A DNA stretch of 64,000 nt from Fidelibacterota bacterium (GTDB lineage: Bacteria > Fidelibacterota > Marinisomatia > SCGC-AAA003-L08 > TS1B11). Of this stretch, positions 17,184-24,537 are shown in pieces. Position 1 is the first letter of the stretch; every line of letters starts with the position of its first letter. The stretch is from assembly GCA_004124875.1 (NCBI GenBank), contig SCKJ01000005.1, positions 248,001-312,000 of the forward strand, in the 5' to 3' direction. A model generated the notes under the pieces. The model did not search any database. It worked only from the letters and a program-made list of their open reading frames with translations, and had not been told where the DNA came from. Position numbers and translations under genes: made by a program.

Positions 17184-19190
17184 ATGATGCAAAAACAATC
17201 AACCGTGAATATGATCGACAGGTGGCGTTGGAAGTCTTACTTGTTTGAGTTTCTAGGTATGATCCTATGCCTTACCTCAGCCACACAGGCACAAGTTGTA
17301 TGGACTAAGCATCCCAACAACCCAGTTCTTTCGCCCGGAACTGGTGGCACCTGGGATGATAATTACCTCTTGGAGTCATCGGTTCTATACGACGGTACAA
17401 ATTACAAGATGTGGTATCAAGGGCACGATGGCCAAGATTCTCGTATTGGCTATGCCATATCGGATGACGGCGCAGTTTGGACCAAAGTGGATTCGGTAAG
17501 TCCCGTTCTTGATTTGGGTCCGTCGGGGAGCTGGGAGGATAACGATGTAGGACATCCATCGGTTATCTTTGATGGGACCATTTATAGGATGTGGTATCGC
17601 GGTAACGATGGAACTACAGATCGGATTGGTTATGCTACTTCACCGGATGGAGTGGCTTGGACAAAATATGCTCAAAATCCGGTCCTTGACGTGGGAGATG
17701 CCGGCAGTTGGGACGACAGGCATGTCCGAACTCCCGTAGTACTGATGTTAGATGATACTACCTTCTTCATGTGGTACAATGGAAACCTTCCTGGTCCAGG
17801 TTCTAGAATCGGACTTGCCACTTCCAAAGATGGAGTGGCATGGGATAAATGGGAGACAAACCCGGTAATGGATCTAGGCACCGGATGGGAAAGTGTGGCT
17901 ATTTTCCCCGAATCTGTGATACTCATCGATGATACCTTAAGGATGTGGTATCTCGGTATAAATCCGGGGACGTTTGTAGTCCGCTCAGGCTATGCAACCT
18001 CGTCCGATGGTGGAGTTGAATGGACCAAATACGATGGGAATCCCGTCCTGCATGTCGGTGAGGCTGGGGCCTGGGATGATGTGACCGCAGCAGTCGGTGC
18101 AGTGCTTTTTGACGGAACCACGTACGAAATGTGGTATGACAGCTGGGATGGAGCCAATAGCGGTTCAATCGGCTACGCCACCTCGCTACATGGCCTCTTG
18201 GAAGTCACCGTCTCTCCCACCACCTACGTGGTGCCCGGCACCGATTCGGTGGTGGTGACGGCCCTGTTCACCAGCGACACCACCGGCCTGGGTCTCTTCG
18301 CGGAGTTCGAGGCCTCAGACCATACTACTCTGGACAGCGTCCGCCTCTATGATGATGGCGCCCACCATGACGGGGCAGCAGATGACAGCCTATTTGGAAA
18401 TGTATGGCCGGTCCCACCCGATGAGAGGCTCTACAATATTGGCCTCAAAGCTACCTTGAACGATACGGAGATCATCAACTATGATGACCTGGCCCGCTTC
18501 ACCACCATCGGCCCGCTGGAATACGCCGCCGACTCCCTAGCCTATAGGAGCACCGAACCTGACAAGACCTACAACCCCCGCATCTACCTGAGGCTTCGAA
18601 ATGCCGGTTCTATGGCCACAGCCACTGGTATTATCACGGCCCGCCTCTCGGCACTCGATACCTGCGTTACCGCTATCAGCAGCGACATAGCTAACTTCGA
18701 TGACATCCCCGCCGGAGGAAGCGTGATGAGTTCTGGTCCTTTCAGTTCTGGTTATTTTGAGGTGTCCTACAACCAGAACTGCCCCATCGGTACCGAAGTT
18801 TCCTTCGCCGTCTCCATTTCCAGCGATGGGTACGCTTTCTGGAGCGATACCTTTGACGTCATCATCACACAGCTACCGCTGGGGATCGCCGACGCGGGCG
18901 GCGTTTTGCCTATCGAGTTCGCCCTGCATCAGAACTACCCCAACCCCTTCAACCCTGGCACGGTGATCACCTATGCCTTACCCCAGGCCGGCAGCGTCAC
19001 TCTGGTAATCTATGACTTGCGGGGCAGGGAGATAGCGCGGTTGGTGGACGCCCCCCAGCAGGTAGGCTACCACAGCGTCACCTGGAACGGAGTCATGGCC
19101 AGTGGGCGAGAGACGCCAAGCGGCATCTACATCGCCCGGCTGGTGACGCCTGAGTACACCAAGAGCATCAAGATGGTGTTGTTGAAGTAG
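17184..19190 (+). CDS. Secreted T9SS protein with five-bladed beta-propeller (glycosidase-like)
   Basis: From ATG 17184 the protein is 668 aa (an in-frame GTG at 17133 precedes the poly-G tract and gives a non-signal extension). A signal peptide ends near TSATQAQ. About residues 38-345 contain five repeats of the pattern NPVL.......W....V..P.V..DG..Y.MWY.G......IGYATS.DG..WTK, typical of GH43/GH32/GH130-type five-bladed propellers. Because the blades are so regular and catalytic acids cannot be assigned, it may be a binding protein rather than an enzyme. A beta-sandwich region follows (VTVSPTTYVVPGTDSVVV, DDGAHHDGAADD). The C-terminal 90 residues are a T9SS sorting domain (NYPNPFNPGTVITY, SIKMVLLK). 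Likely surface-exposed. Confidence 0.82.
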   Translation: MMQKQSTVNMIDRWRWKSYLFEFLGMILCLTSATQAQVVWTKHPNNPVLSPGTGGTWDDNYLLESSVLYDGTNYKMWYQGHDGQDSRIGYAISDDGAVWTKVDSVSPVLDLGPSGSWEDNDVGHPSVIFDGTIYRMWYRGNDGTTDRIGYATSPDGVAWTKYAQNPVLDVGDAGSWDDRHVRTPVVLMLDDTTFFMWYNGNLPGPGSRIGLATSKDGVAWDKWETNPVMDLGTGWESVAIFPESVILIDDTLRMWYLGINPGTFVVRSGYATSSDGGVEWTKYDGNPVLHVGEAGAWDDVTAAVGAVLFDGTTYEMWYDSWDGANSGSIGYATSLHGLLEVTVSPTTYVVPGTDSVVVTALFTSDTTGLGLFAEFEASDHTTLDSVRLYDDGAHHDGAADDSLFGNVWPVPPDERLYNIGLKATLNDTEIINYDDLARFTTIGPLEYAADSLAYRSTEPDKTYNPRIYLRLRNAGSMATATGIITARLSALDTCVTAISSDIANFDDIPAGGSVMSSGPFSSGYFEVSYNQNCPIGTEVSFAVSISSDGYAFWSDTFDVIITQLPLGIADAGGVLPIEFALHQNYPNPFNPGTVITYALPQAGSVTLVIYDLRGREIARLVDAPQQVGYHSVTWNGVMASGRETPSGIYIARLVTPEYTKSIKMVLLK

Positions 19191-19217
19191 AAAAAAGTCA
19201 CCACAAAAGTCGTTTTA

Positions 19218-19238
19218 CCGGATACGGAGCGGATACGG
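19218..19238 (+). repeat. Paired CGGATACGG repeat downstream of T9SS gene
   Basis: Two CGGATACGG half-sites separated by 2 nt, 27 bp after the stop. The flanks AAAAGTCGTTTT (before) and TTTGTCGACGGGCA (after) are shared with the copy at 55614, which follows another T9SS gene. Confidence 0.75.
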
Positions 19239-19373
19239 GCTTTCATTTGTCGACGGGCACACGCCGTCTATAGGGTCCAGTATCCACTGAACGCGAAGAT
19301 TCCAGTCCTTTCCGCGGTAGTCCGACGAGACAATCCCCCAACGGGGATACTTCTGGACCCCTAACCGGCAGAG

Positions 19374-19658
19374 CTACATTTCGGACATCAACGCGTCGAA
19401 CTCTTCAACCGTGACTGCCGGGTGAGTAGAGAACTGAATTCCCAGCCGCCGTGTCAGCAGTACCGATGCTTTCAAGGCCTGGGATATATCAGGAAAATTG
19501 ACGATGAGCACCAGGTCGTGTGTGCCCAGGAGAGCGTACATTGACTTCACTTCACCACCCAATTCACCAATCTGAGTCACCGCCTCCTTGGTTCTATCGG
19601 GACTGACGTCATTTAGTGAAGGTCCCGAATAAGTACCAAACATAAAGCACGTAATCAT
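19374..19658 (-). CDS. GYD domain protein
   Basis: The 94-residue protein reads MITCFMFGTYSG, then VTQIGELGGEVKSMYALLGTHDLVLIVNFPD and a C-terminal TRRLGIQFSTHPAVTVEEFD. This is the compact ferredoxin-like GYD family, whose consensus has ...G.y....l.G..D.v.i.e.PD. Their function is unknown; many are small stress-associated or redox-neighbour proteins. It stands alone on the minus strand between a T9SS gene and the selenoprotein gene. Confidence 0.85.
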   Translation of the reverse strand: MITCFMFGTYSGPSLNDVSPDRTKEAVTQIGELGGEVKSMYALLGTHDLVLIVNFPDISQALKASVLLTRRLGIQFSTHPAVTVEEFDALMSEM

Positions 19659-19963
19659 AACTGGGTTCCTTTCAATCGTGAGAGTTCCGTTTGACCAAGT
19701 TTAGGTAATATATATGAATGGAGTGAGAAATATCGAACCGGGCCTGATCCGTTCGCAGCACCGATAGATAATAATTTCCAATGGTGTCTTTTCCTACTTC
19801 AGCAGCGATAACACTTCGAGAACTTCAGGGTGACAGGCCAGGTTGAAGGGTGCGCCACCTGATAACGGATCACTGAATACTGATTACTGCCAACTGATAC
19901 TGCCCTCTTTCCCACGGATTACCGGCTTGACAGACTTCATCTGCCGCAGTAGTTTCGCCCATT
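19659..19963. other. Intergenic region upstream of selenoprotein gene
   Basis: No gene recognised. Near 19789-19812 the minus strand reads ...LSLLK stop, faintly like the end of a T9SS gene but too short to call. ACTG-rich filler occurs around 19875-19910. No good ribosome-binding site precedes the ATG at 19964. Confidence 0.4.
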
Positions 19964-21106
19964 ATGGAGACCCCACACTTCCGATCTCTCATTCCGGGGC
20001 TGGCCCTCTCATTGATGGTCTTTGCCTGCGGCGGCCAACCGGTCGCTGACCAGACATCCCCCACCATCACCCTGGTGGCGACGGGGAACGTCAACAACGA
20101 AGTGGGGCCTTGCGGGTGACGCCTTAGACCTCTGGGCGGTCTGGCCCGGAAAGCGACGGCGTTGGCCCAACTGCGCGCTGCGGGTCACACCCTGCTGGTT
20201 GTTGACGGCGGCGACCTGCTGTTTACCGGTCCCGTACTGGACGATGCGACCGTTGAGCGCCAAAAGTTTAATGCCCGTGCGTTGGTGGACGGCTTCAACC
20301 GTTTCGGCACGGCGGCGGTCACCATCGGCGAAAGCGATCTGGCTGCCGGACTCGATTTCCTGCAGGAGCTGGCCGCGAGCGCGCAGTTTCCGTTTGTTTC
20401 CGTCAACCTGATGGGGTCCGGAGGGCGGCCTATATTTGATGGCTATGCCATTGTTGAGCGGGGCGGGCTGAAAGTGGCGCTGGTGGGGGCCTCATCGCAA
20501 ATGGCCCCGGGCGATGGCTACTATTTCTCCGAGCCGCTGGCGGCGCTGGAAGCGGCCCTGGCCACGCTAGATGGTCAGGTCGACCTGGTGGTGCTGCTGT
20601 TTCATGGCACGGCTGCCGATCAAAAGCGCATTGCAAATGCCTCGCTCCCCATCGACGTCATCCTGCAGAGCCACTTGAAGGGGACGGCCCGGCGGCTGAA
20701 AGGCCAGAACATCCCTGTGGCGCTGCTGGGGCATGACGGCAAGCAACTCTCCATGCTCACCATCACCATGGGCAAACGGGGCAGCCCGCTCATCGATGTG
20801 ACCGATCTGGAGCGGACCATCACTTTCGTTAACCGGGGACTCGACCGCCTGCGACGGAATCAGCCGGCTGATGTGCCGTTGGAGCAGATCTATGCGGACA
20901 ACGGGCAAATCCTGAAACGGATTGCCGCCCTGCGTGATCGCCGTGACCGGGCTGAGCAAGACCTTGCCGGGGCAGTGAACCGGCTTCAAGGGGGCACGAT
21001 GCCGCTGGACAGTAAATTTCATGACGATCCCGAACTCCTGCAGGTGGTGGACAAAGCCCTGTTGGCCGTGGCGGCACTGGATAGTTCCCCACCCTCCGAA
21101 CTGTAG
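19964..21106 (+). CDS. Predicted selenoprotein: lipoprotein related to UshA-like metallophosphatases, Sec at codon 52 (TGA)
   Basis: Starting at ATG 19964 the frame runs through one TGA (20117-20119) into a long frame ending at 21106, 380 codons in all. The N-terminus is a lipoprotein signal (LSLMVFACGG). The product then reads TLVATGNVNNEVGPCG-TGA-RLRPLGGLARKATALAQLR and continues DGGDLLF, AAVTIGESDLAAG, FVSVNL and VVLLFHG as in 5'-nucleotidase/UshA N-terminal domains. From memory, relatives read PCGC followed by GGLARR, so TGA sits at a Cys position. A SECIS-like hairpin begins 11 nt after the TGA. A normal gene caller would start at TTG 20162 and lose the signal peptide and this motif. The canonical metal-binding D.H is absent, so phosphatase activity is doubtful; a redox role for the CGU motif is inference. 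No Sec machinery is in the window. Confidence 0.75.
20131..20150 (+). promoter_or_regulatory. Bacterial-type SECIS-like hairpin after in-frame TGA
   Basis: Bases 20131-20137 pair with 20144-20150 (7 bp, one G-U) around the hexaloop GGUCUG. The loop begins 19 nt after the TGA, within the distance used by SelB-dependent elements, and shares GGUCU with the E. coli fdhF SECIS loop. Confidence 0.65.
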
Positions 21107-21261
21107 CCCTGCTCCGGGCTTGTCCGGCGTAAGCCGCCAGCTGGCGGATGCAGCCGGGCGGGAGCTGACCATCGCTAACCTTGACCAAACCGGAAGCCCG
21201 CGGTAATTTTGAGCGGCCGTAGCGCGCCCTGAGTCTGCCAGCAGGCGGAGCGCAGGGCTAC
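21103..21261. repeat. REP/MITE-like element with 9-bp terminal inverted repeats
   Basis: GTAGCCCTG (21103-21111) is inverted as CAGGGCTAC (21253-21261). Between them is a 14-bp perfect palindrome CCGCCAGCTGGCGG (21134-21147). The selenoprotein stop codon (TAG 21104-21106) lies in the left repeat, so insertion may have set its C-terminus. Confidence 0.5.
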
Positions 21262-21286
21262 GCCTCCTGAGGAGCGGCAGTGCGAT

Positions 21287-21359
21287 GCGAGAGTAGCTCA
21301 GCTGGTAGAGCTCCACGTTGCCAACGTGGTTGTCGCGGGTTCGAGTCCCGTCTCTCGCT
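21287..21359 (+). tRNA. tRNA-Gly (GCC)
   Basis: Full 73-nt cloverleaf with a perfect 7-bp acceptor stem GCGAGAG/CTCTCGC, D arm AGCTCAGCTGGTAGAGC, anticodon GCC in a CCACGTT..AACGTGG arm, and T arm GCGGGTTCGAGTCCCGT. First of three tRNAs. Confidence 0.95.
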
Positions 21360-21447
21360 CGAAGGATGGAGAGGGACAAGAAGCCTGTCCTGAGTTTGGC
21401 GAAGGGTAGCTTTGGACAAGTCGGCACGGCCTGTCTGGAGATGTTTT

Positions 21448-21474
21448 AGCCTCCGATTGCGGGGGCTTTTTTTT
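21448..21474 (+). terminator. Rho-independent terminator
   Basis: AGCCTCC pairs with GGGGGCT across a 6-nt loop and is followed by a run of T, between tRNA-Gly and tRNA-Cys. Confidence 0.75.
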
Positions 21475-21501
21475 AAAATCGACCGTAACTTTGACGGCTC
21501 T

Positions 21502-21575
21502 GGCGACGTACCCAAGTGGTCCAAGGGAGCGGTTTGCAAAACCGTGATTCACCGGTTCGAATCCGGTCGTCGCCT
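21502..21575 (+). tRNA. tRNA-Cys (GCA)
   Basis: 74-nt cloverleaf with acceptor GGCGACG/CGTCGCC, anticodon GCA in GCGGTTTGCAAAACCGT, T arm CCGGTTCGAATCCGG and discriminator U, as in bacterial tRNA-Cys. Confidence 0.93.
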
Positions 21576-21595
21576 CAACGGCCTTACGGGCCTGG

Positions 21596-21680
21596 GCCGG
21601 GGTGGCGGAATTGGTAGACGCAGGGGACTTAAAATCCCCCGATCGCATAGATCGTACGAGTTCGAGTCTCGTCCCCGGTA
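21596..21680 (+). tRNA. tRNA-Leu (TAA), integration target
   Basis: 85-nt class II tRNA with acceptor GCCGGGG/CCCCGGT, anticodon TAA in GGGGACTTAAAATCCCC, an extra arm GATCGCATAGATC and T arm CGAGTTCGAGTCTCG. Its anticodon-to-3' half recurs at 55665, marking it as an island attachment site. Confidence 0.94.
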
Positions 21681-21811
21681 CACGCATTTCTCGACGAGAA
21701 AAGTGACATCCCTACCTGTCCTCGCTGAACGCATGTCTTCGCCAGTTTTCTCAAACTCCTCCAAAGAACCCCAAAGATTAACATCTGCAGCCGGATACGG
21801 ACCGGATACGG
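21628..21811 (+). repeat. Left direct repeat of the 34-kb island (tRNA-Leu 3' half plus flank)
   Basis: This matches 55665-55848 at a constant offset of 34,037 bp with no net indel. The first 69 bp (anticodon loop, rest of the tRNA, then 16 bp) has one mismatch. The middle is diverged. The last part (from about 21754: AACTCCTCCAAAGAACCCC, then the paired CCGGATACGG repeat at 21791-21811) is again nearly identical. Confidence 0.9.
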
Positions 21812-22038
21812 AAAGCAAAAGTCTCAGGGCCGTTATTCCCATCGGTATGCGGTCTTTTAGACATTCCCCGGTCCGCATGTGATCGCCAGGATATTAGCCT
21901 CTCTGTTCAATTGCACTGTTGATAAGCAAGAGTTACATTTGCTTGGTTCGCCAGAACGGAGCTTTATCGTCGTTAAAAATCATTCGCTTTGGTTGGCACA
22001 CATTACCGCTCAGTCTGGACAGGTTAGGTACTAGATAC

Positions 22039-23706
22039 TTGCTATATTTTCGACATCGCATATCACTGTTCTTCCTTCCAATGGCTCTTGTCGCTCAGGA
22101 ATCAATCGCCGTTTTAAATTTTGAGGGCACCGGCATATCCGTAAGTGAAGCAATTAGCCTCACCGACCGCTTTAGAACAGATCTTGTGCGAACAAATATG
22201 GTTACCGTTGTTGAGCGTGGCCAGATGGAAAATATTTTAAAAGAGCAAGATTTCCAACTTTCCGGATGCACGTCTGAGGAATGCGCCGTCGAGGTTGGGC
22301 AACTGCTCGGAGTGACATCTATGGTGGCGGGCACCATTGGAAAACTTGGGTCTACCTACATTATTGACATACGAATGATAGACGTCGAATCGGGCAAAAT
22401 CACACTATCTCTTAAGAAGGACTACCGGGGAGAAATAGACGGACTGCTCCCAATAATAACAGAACTCGCTGCCGAATTGGTCGGGGGTTCTGGACGGGTA
22501 TTAACACCTGGTATCCCGGTGATGCGGACGACAACGATATCTATCAGCTCAGAGCCTTCGGGTGCTGTATTAATGGTGGAAGGCGTCAAGATCGGTGTCA
22601 CACCAATCTCAGATTTTGAAGCCATTGCTGACCATCGATATAATTTCTCCTTCGCTCAGGCCGGCTATGCGAGGTTGGATACGGCTGTAAGTGCCGCCAG
22701 TGGGCAAAATTTTCAATTGAATGCCTCCCTCATCCCTGTGAGCAGTTGGCTCTCGATTGCTGTCATACCCCCCGATGTGGCAGTGACTATTAATGGGCGA
22801 GCGGTGCTGAGTTTGCCTCTGCGTGACGAGATGCTTGAGGCGGACACTTCCCATACCATTTCGTTCTCGAAGAAGGGCTACCATTCATTAGACACCGTTT
22901 TGTATGCAATCCGAGGAGAGCATCATGACCTAAGCCCCCATCTGGTGGAAAACTCTTTCCTAACGCTAAGCACAGAGCCATCTGGGGCACAAGTGCTGAT
23001 TGATCGGCTAGCCATTGGTACATCCCCTCTTCAGCGGTACGAGCTGATATCCGGCAAGTCCTACGCTTTTACCATCCGATACCCTGGTTATCGTACTATC
23101 GACACCACAGTAGCCACTTCGGTGGGAAGCACACATGAATTGTCGATACTGATGAACCGAATAACCAACTGGCTCTCTATCCAAGGTGATCAGGGCGCCC
23201 AAGTCAACATTGACAAAAAGAATTACGGCTATTTGCCAATTAATAAAATTGAGTTGCCTACAGGTCGTTACCAGCTCGATTTTACTAAACCAGAGTATTT
23301 CCCCTATAGCCAGCAGGTCCAAATCGAAGAGAACAATGAGTCGGTGGTTGGATTCAGTATGAGAAAGAAGCCAAAACTGCCTGCCCTGGCAGCATCCCTT
23401 ATCATCCCGGGCACGGGGCAACTGTACCAGGGCTACTGGAAAAAGGGGATTGTGATGTTTTTAGGTGCAGCAGGGTTGACCTATATCGCCGCTCAAAACG
23501 AGATAGCCTTTCAAGCAGATGTGGATACTTTCGAGGCGGATCGAGAAATATACCGGGCAGCTAGGAAATTAGGTGAGATCAAGGCTGCGCGGATCAAAAT
23601 GGAATCCAGTTTTAATACTATAAATCGGAACAAAGGACCGAGGTATACCATTTTGGGTGTCTTAGCCGGTGTATGGACGATCAATATTCTGGATGTGGCC
23701 TTCTGA
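22039..23706 (+). CDS. CsgG/FlgO-like N-domain, PEGA repeats and DUF5683-like membrane C-terminus
   Basis: A TTG at 22039 gives a 555-residue protein with a good signal peptide (RISLFFLPMALVAQ); longer TTG starts back to 21919 are possible and the SD is weak. Residues about 22-160 form a CsgG/FlgO-type domain: SIAVLNFEGTGIS, SLTDRFRTDLV, VERGQMENILKEQ, then SGCTSEECAVEVGQLLG, which is conserved in all three paralogues here. Next come PEGA-type beta repeats (SSEPSGAVLMVEGVKIGVTPIS and similar). The C-terminus has KKPKLPALAASLIIPGTGQLYQGYWKKG, two hydrophobic segments and a final INILDVAF. It resembles outer-membrane-associated lipoprotein/assembly proteins; the conserved link to a lipoprotein and a giant T9SS gene suggests a surface-complex role. 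First gene of cassette A. Confidence 0.78.
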   Translation: MLYFRHRISLFFLPMALVAQESIAVLNFEGTGISVSEAISLTDRFRTDLVRTNMVTVVERGQMENILKEQDFQLSGCTSEECAVEVGQLLGVTSMVAGTIGKLGSTYIIDIRMIDVESGKITLSLKKDYRGEIDGLLPIITELAAELVGGSGRVLTPGIPVMRTTTISISSEPSGAVLMVEGVKIGVTPISDFEAIADHRYNFSFAQAGYARLDTAVSAASGQNFQLNASLIPVSSWLSIAVIPPDVAVTINGRAVLSLPLRDEMLEADTSHTISFSKKGYHSLDTVLYAIRGEHHDLSPHLVENSFLTLSTEPSGAQVLIDRLAIGTSPLQRYELISGKSYAFTIRYPGYRTIDTTVATSVGSTHELSILMNRITNWLSIQGDQGAQVNIDKKNYGYLPINKIELPTGRYQLDFTKPEYFPYSQQVQIEENNESVVGFSMRKKPKLPALAASLIIPGTGQLYQGYWKKGIVMFLGAAGLTYIAAQNEIAFQADVDTFEADREIYRAARKLGEIKAARIKMESSFNTINRNKGPRYTILGVLAGVWTINILDVAF

Positions 23707-23715
23707 GGTAATCAG

Positions 23716-24531
23716 ATGCACTTCAAGCCGACAAGAATCAAACCAGTATGGATTGCCCGCCTGAGTTTTCTTCTTTGGCTAAGCTGCGGGTCCTCGCCCG
23801 ATGAGCTGATTTTCGATAATCCTCTGGACCCTGAGGGTGATGACTACATCCCGCCATTGACAACCATCCTCGCATCTCCATCTGATACCCTTATGATCAC
23901 CACCGCTCAATTTTCTTGGACAGGTAGCCATGAGGATCTGGAGTTTGCATATAGACTCAACGATGATGATTTTTCAACTTGGACTCTCGACACCTCCGCT
24001 ACGCTCGACTATCTGGATGAGGGTGATTATTTATTCCAGGTGAAATCCGGGTATCCAACGGGAATTGAAGAGACGACGCCAGCTGATGCGAGTTTCACAG
24101 TAGACGCTGTTCCGCCCAAATCCCTTTTGCTCTATCCGTATCGAATTGTTGCTAGCGTGGGTGACACACTCTCCGTTGAATTACGGGCACACGGCATAAC
24201 TGGCCTCACCGTGTTAGACTTTCGGCTTGAGTATGATTCGACGGTAATCAAACCGATAGCAGCTAGTGCCGGACCATTTCTCGCAAAAGACGGTGGATCG
24301 CTCATCATCATCGAAGAATTTGACCCCTATTGGCATGTCAACATTGGCATCGGCCAAGGTCCAGAAAAAGGTGTCACGGGAACCGGGGCAATTATCACCT
24401 TCCAATTTGAAGTCGTATCTGCGGCCGAGGATAGCATTTCACTGGTGATTGAAAGTGCACGCGGGCCGACTGATTCCGCTGTGGAAATTTCATCAATAAG
24501 GGGGACAGTTTTCAGGATCGAGGCAAGCTGA
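23716..24531 (+). CDS. Lipoprotein with Ig-like and cohesin-like domains (cassette A)
   Basis: The 271-residue protein has a lipoprotein signal ending WLSCGSS and an acidic FDNPLDPEGDDYIPP linker. A beta-sandwich follows (TAQFSWTGSHEDLEFAYRLND, LDEGDYLFQVKSGYPTG), then a cohesin-like domain (VGDTLSVELRAHGITGLTVLDFRLEYDS ... GVTGTGAIITFQFEV). Its paralogue at 45665 has the same order and linker (EYNNPLDPDSP). It lies 9 bp after the CsgG-like gene and 6 bp before the giant gene, so the three form one operon. A cohesin-like lipoprotein next to a protein with a dockerin-like segment suggests the two could bind, but this is inference. Confidence 0.75.
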   Translation: MHFKPTRIKPVWIARLSFLLWLSCGSSPDELIFDNPLDPEGDDYIPPLTTILASPSDTLMITTAQFSWTGSHEDLEFAYRLNDDDFSTWTLDTSATLDYLDEGDYLFQVKSGYPTGIEETTPADASFTVDAVPPKSLLLYPYRIVASVGDTLSVELRAHGITGLTVLDFRLEYDSTVIKPIAASAGPFLAKDGGSLIIIEEFDPYWHVNIGIGQGPEKGVTGTGAIITFQFEVVSAAEDSISLVIESARGPTDSAVEISSIRGTVFRIEAS

Positions 24532-24537
24532 GCCGAG

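Noticed and set aside
19789-19812. Possible T9SS gene end on the minus strand (LSLLK stop)
   Set aside because: The match is too short and lacks the preceding sorting-domain motif.
20120-21106. A separate gene beginning at TTG 20162
   Set aside because: The upstream frame (19964-20116) encodes a lipoprotein signal and the start of the same domain, so one gene read through TGA explains the region better. A nonsense mutation or sequencing error remains the main alternative.
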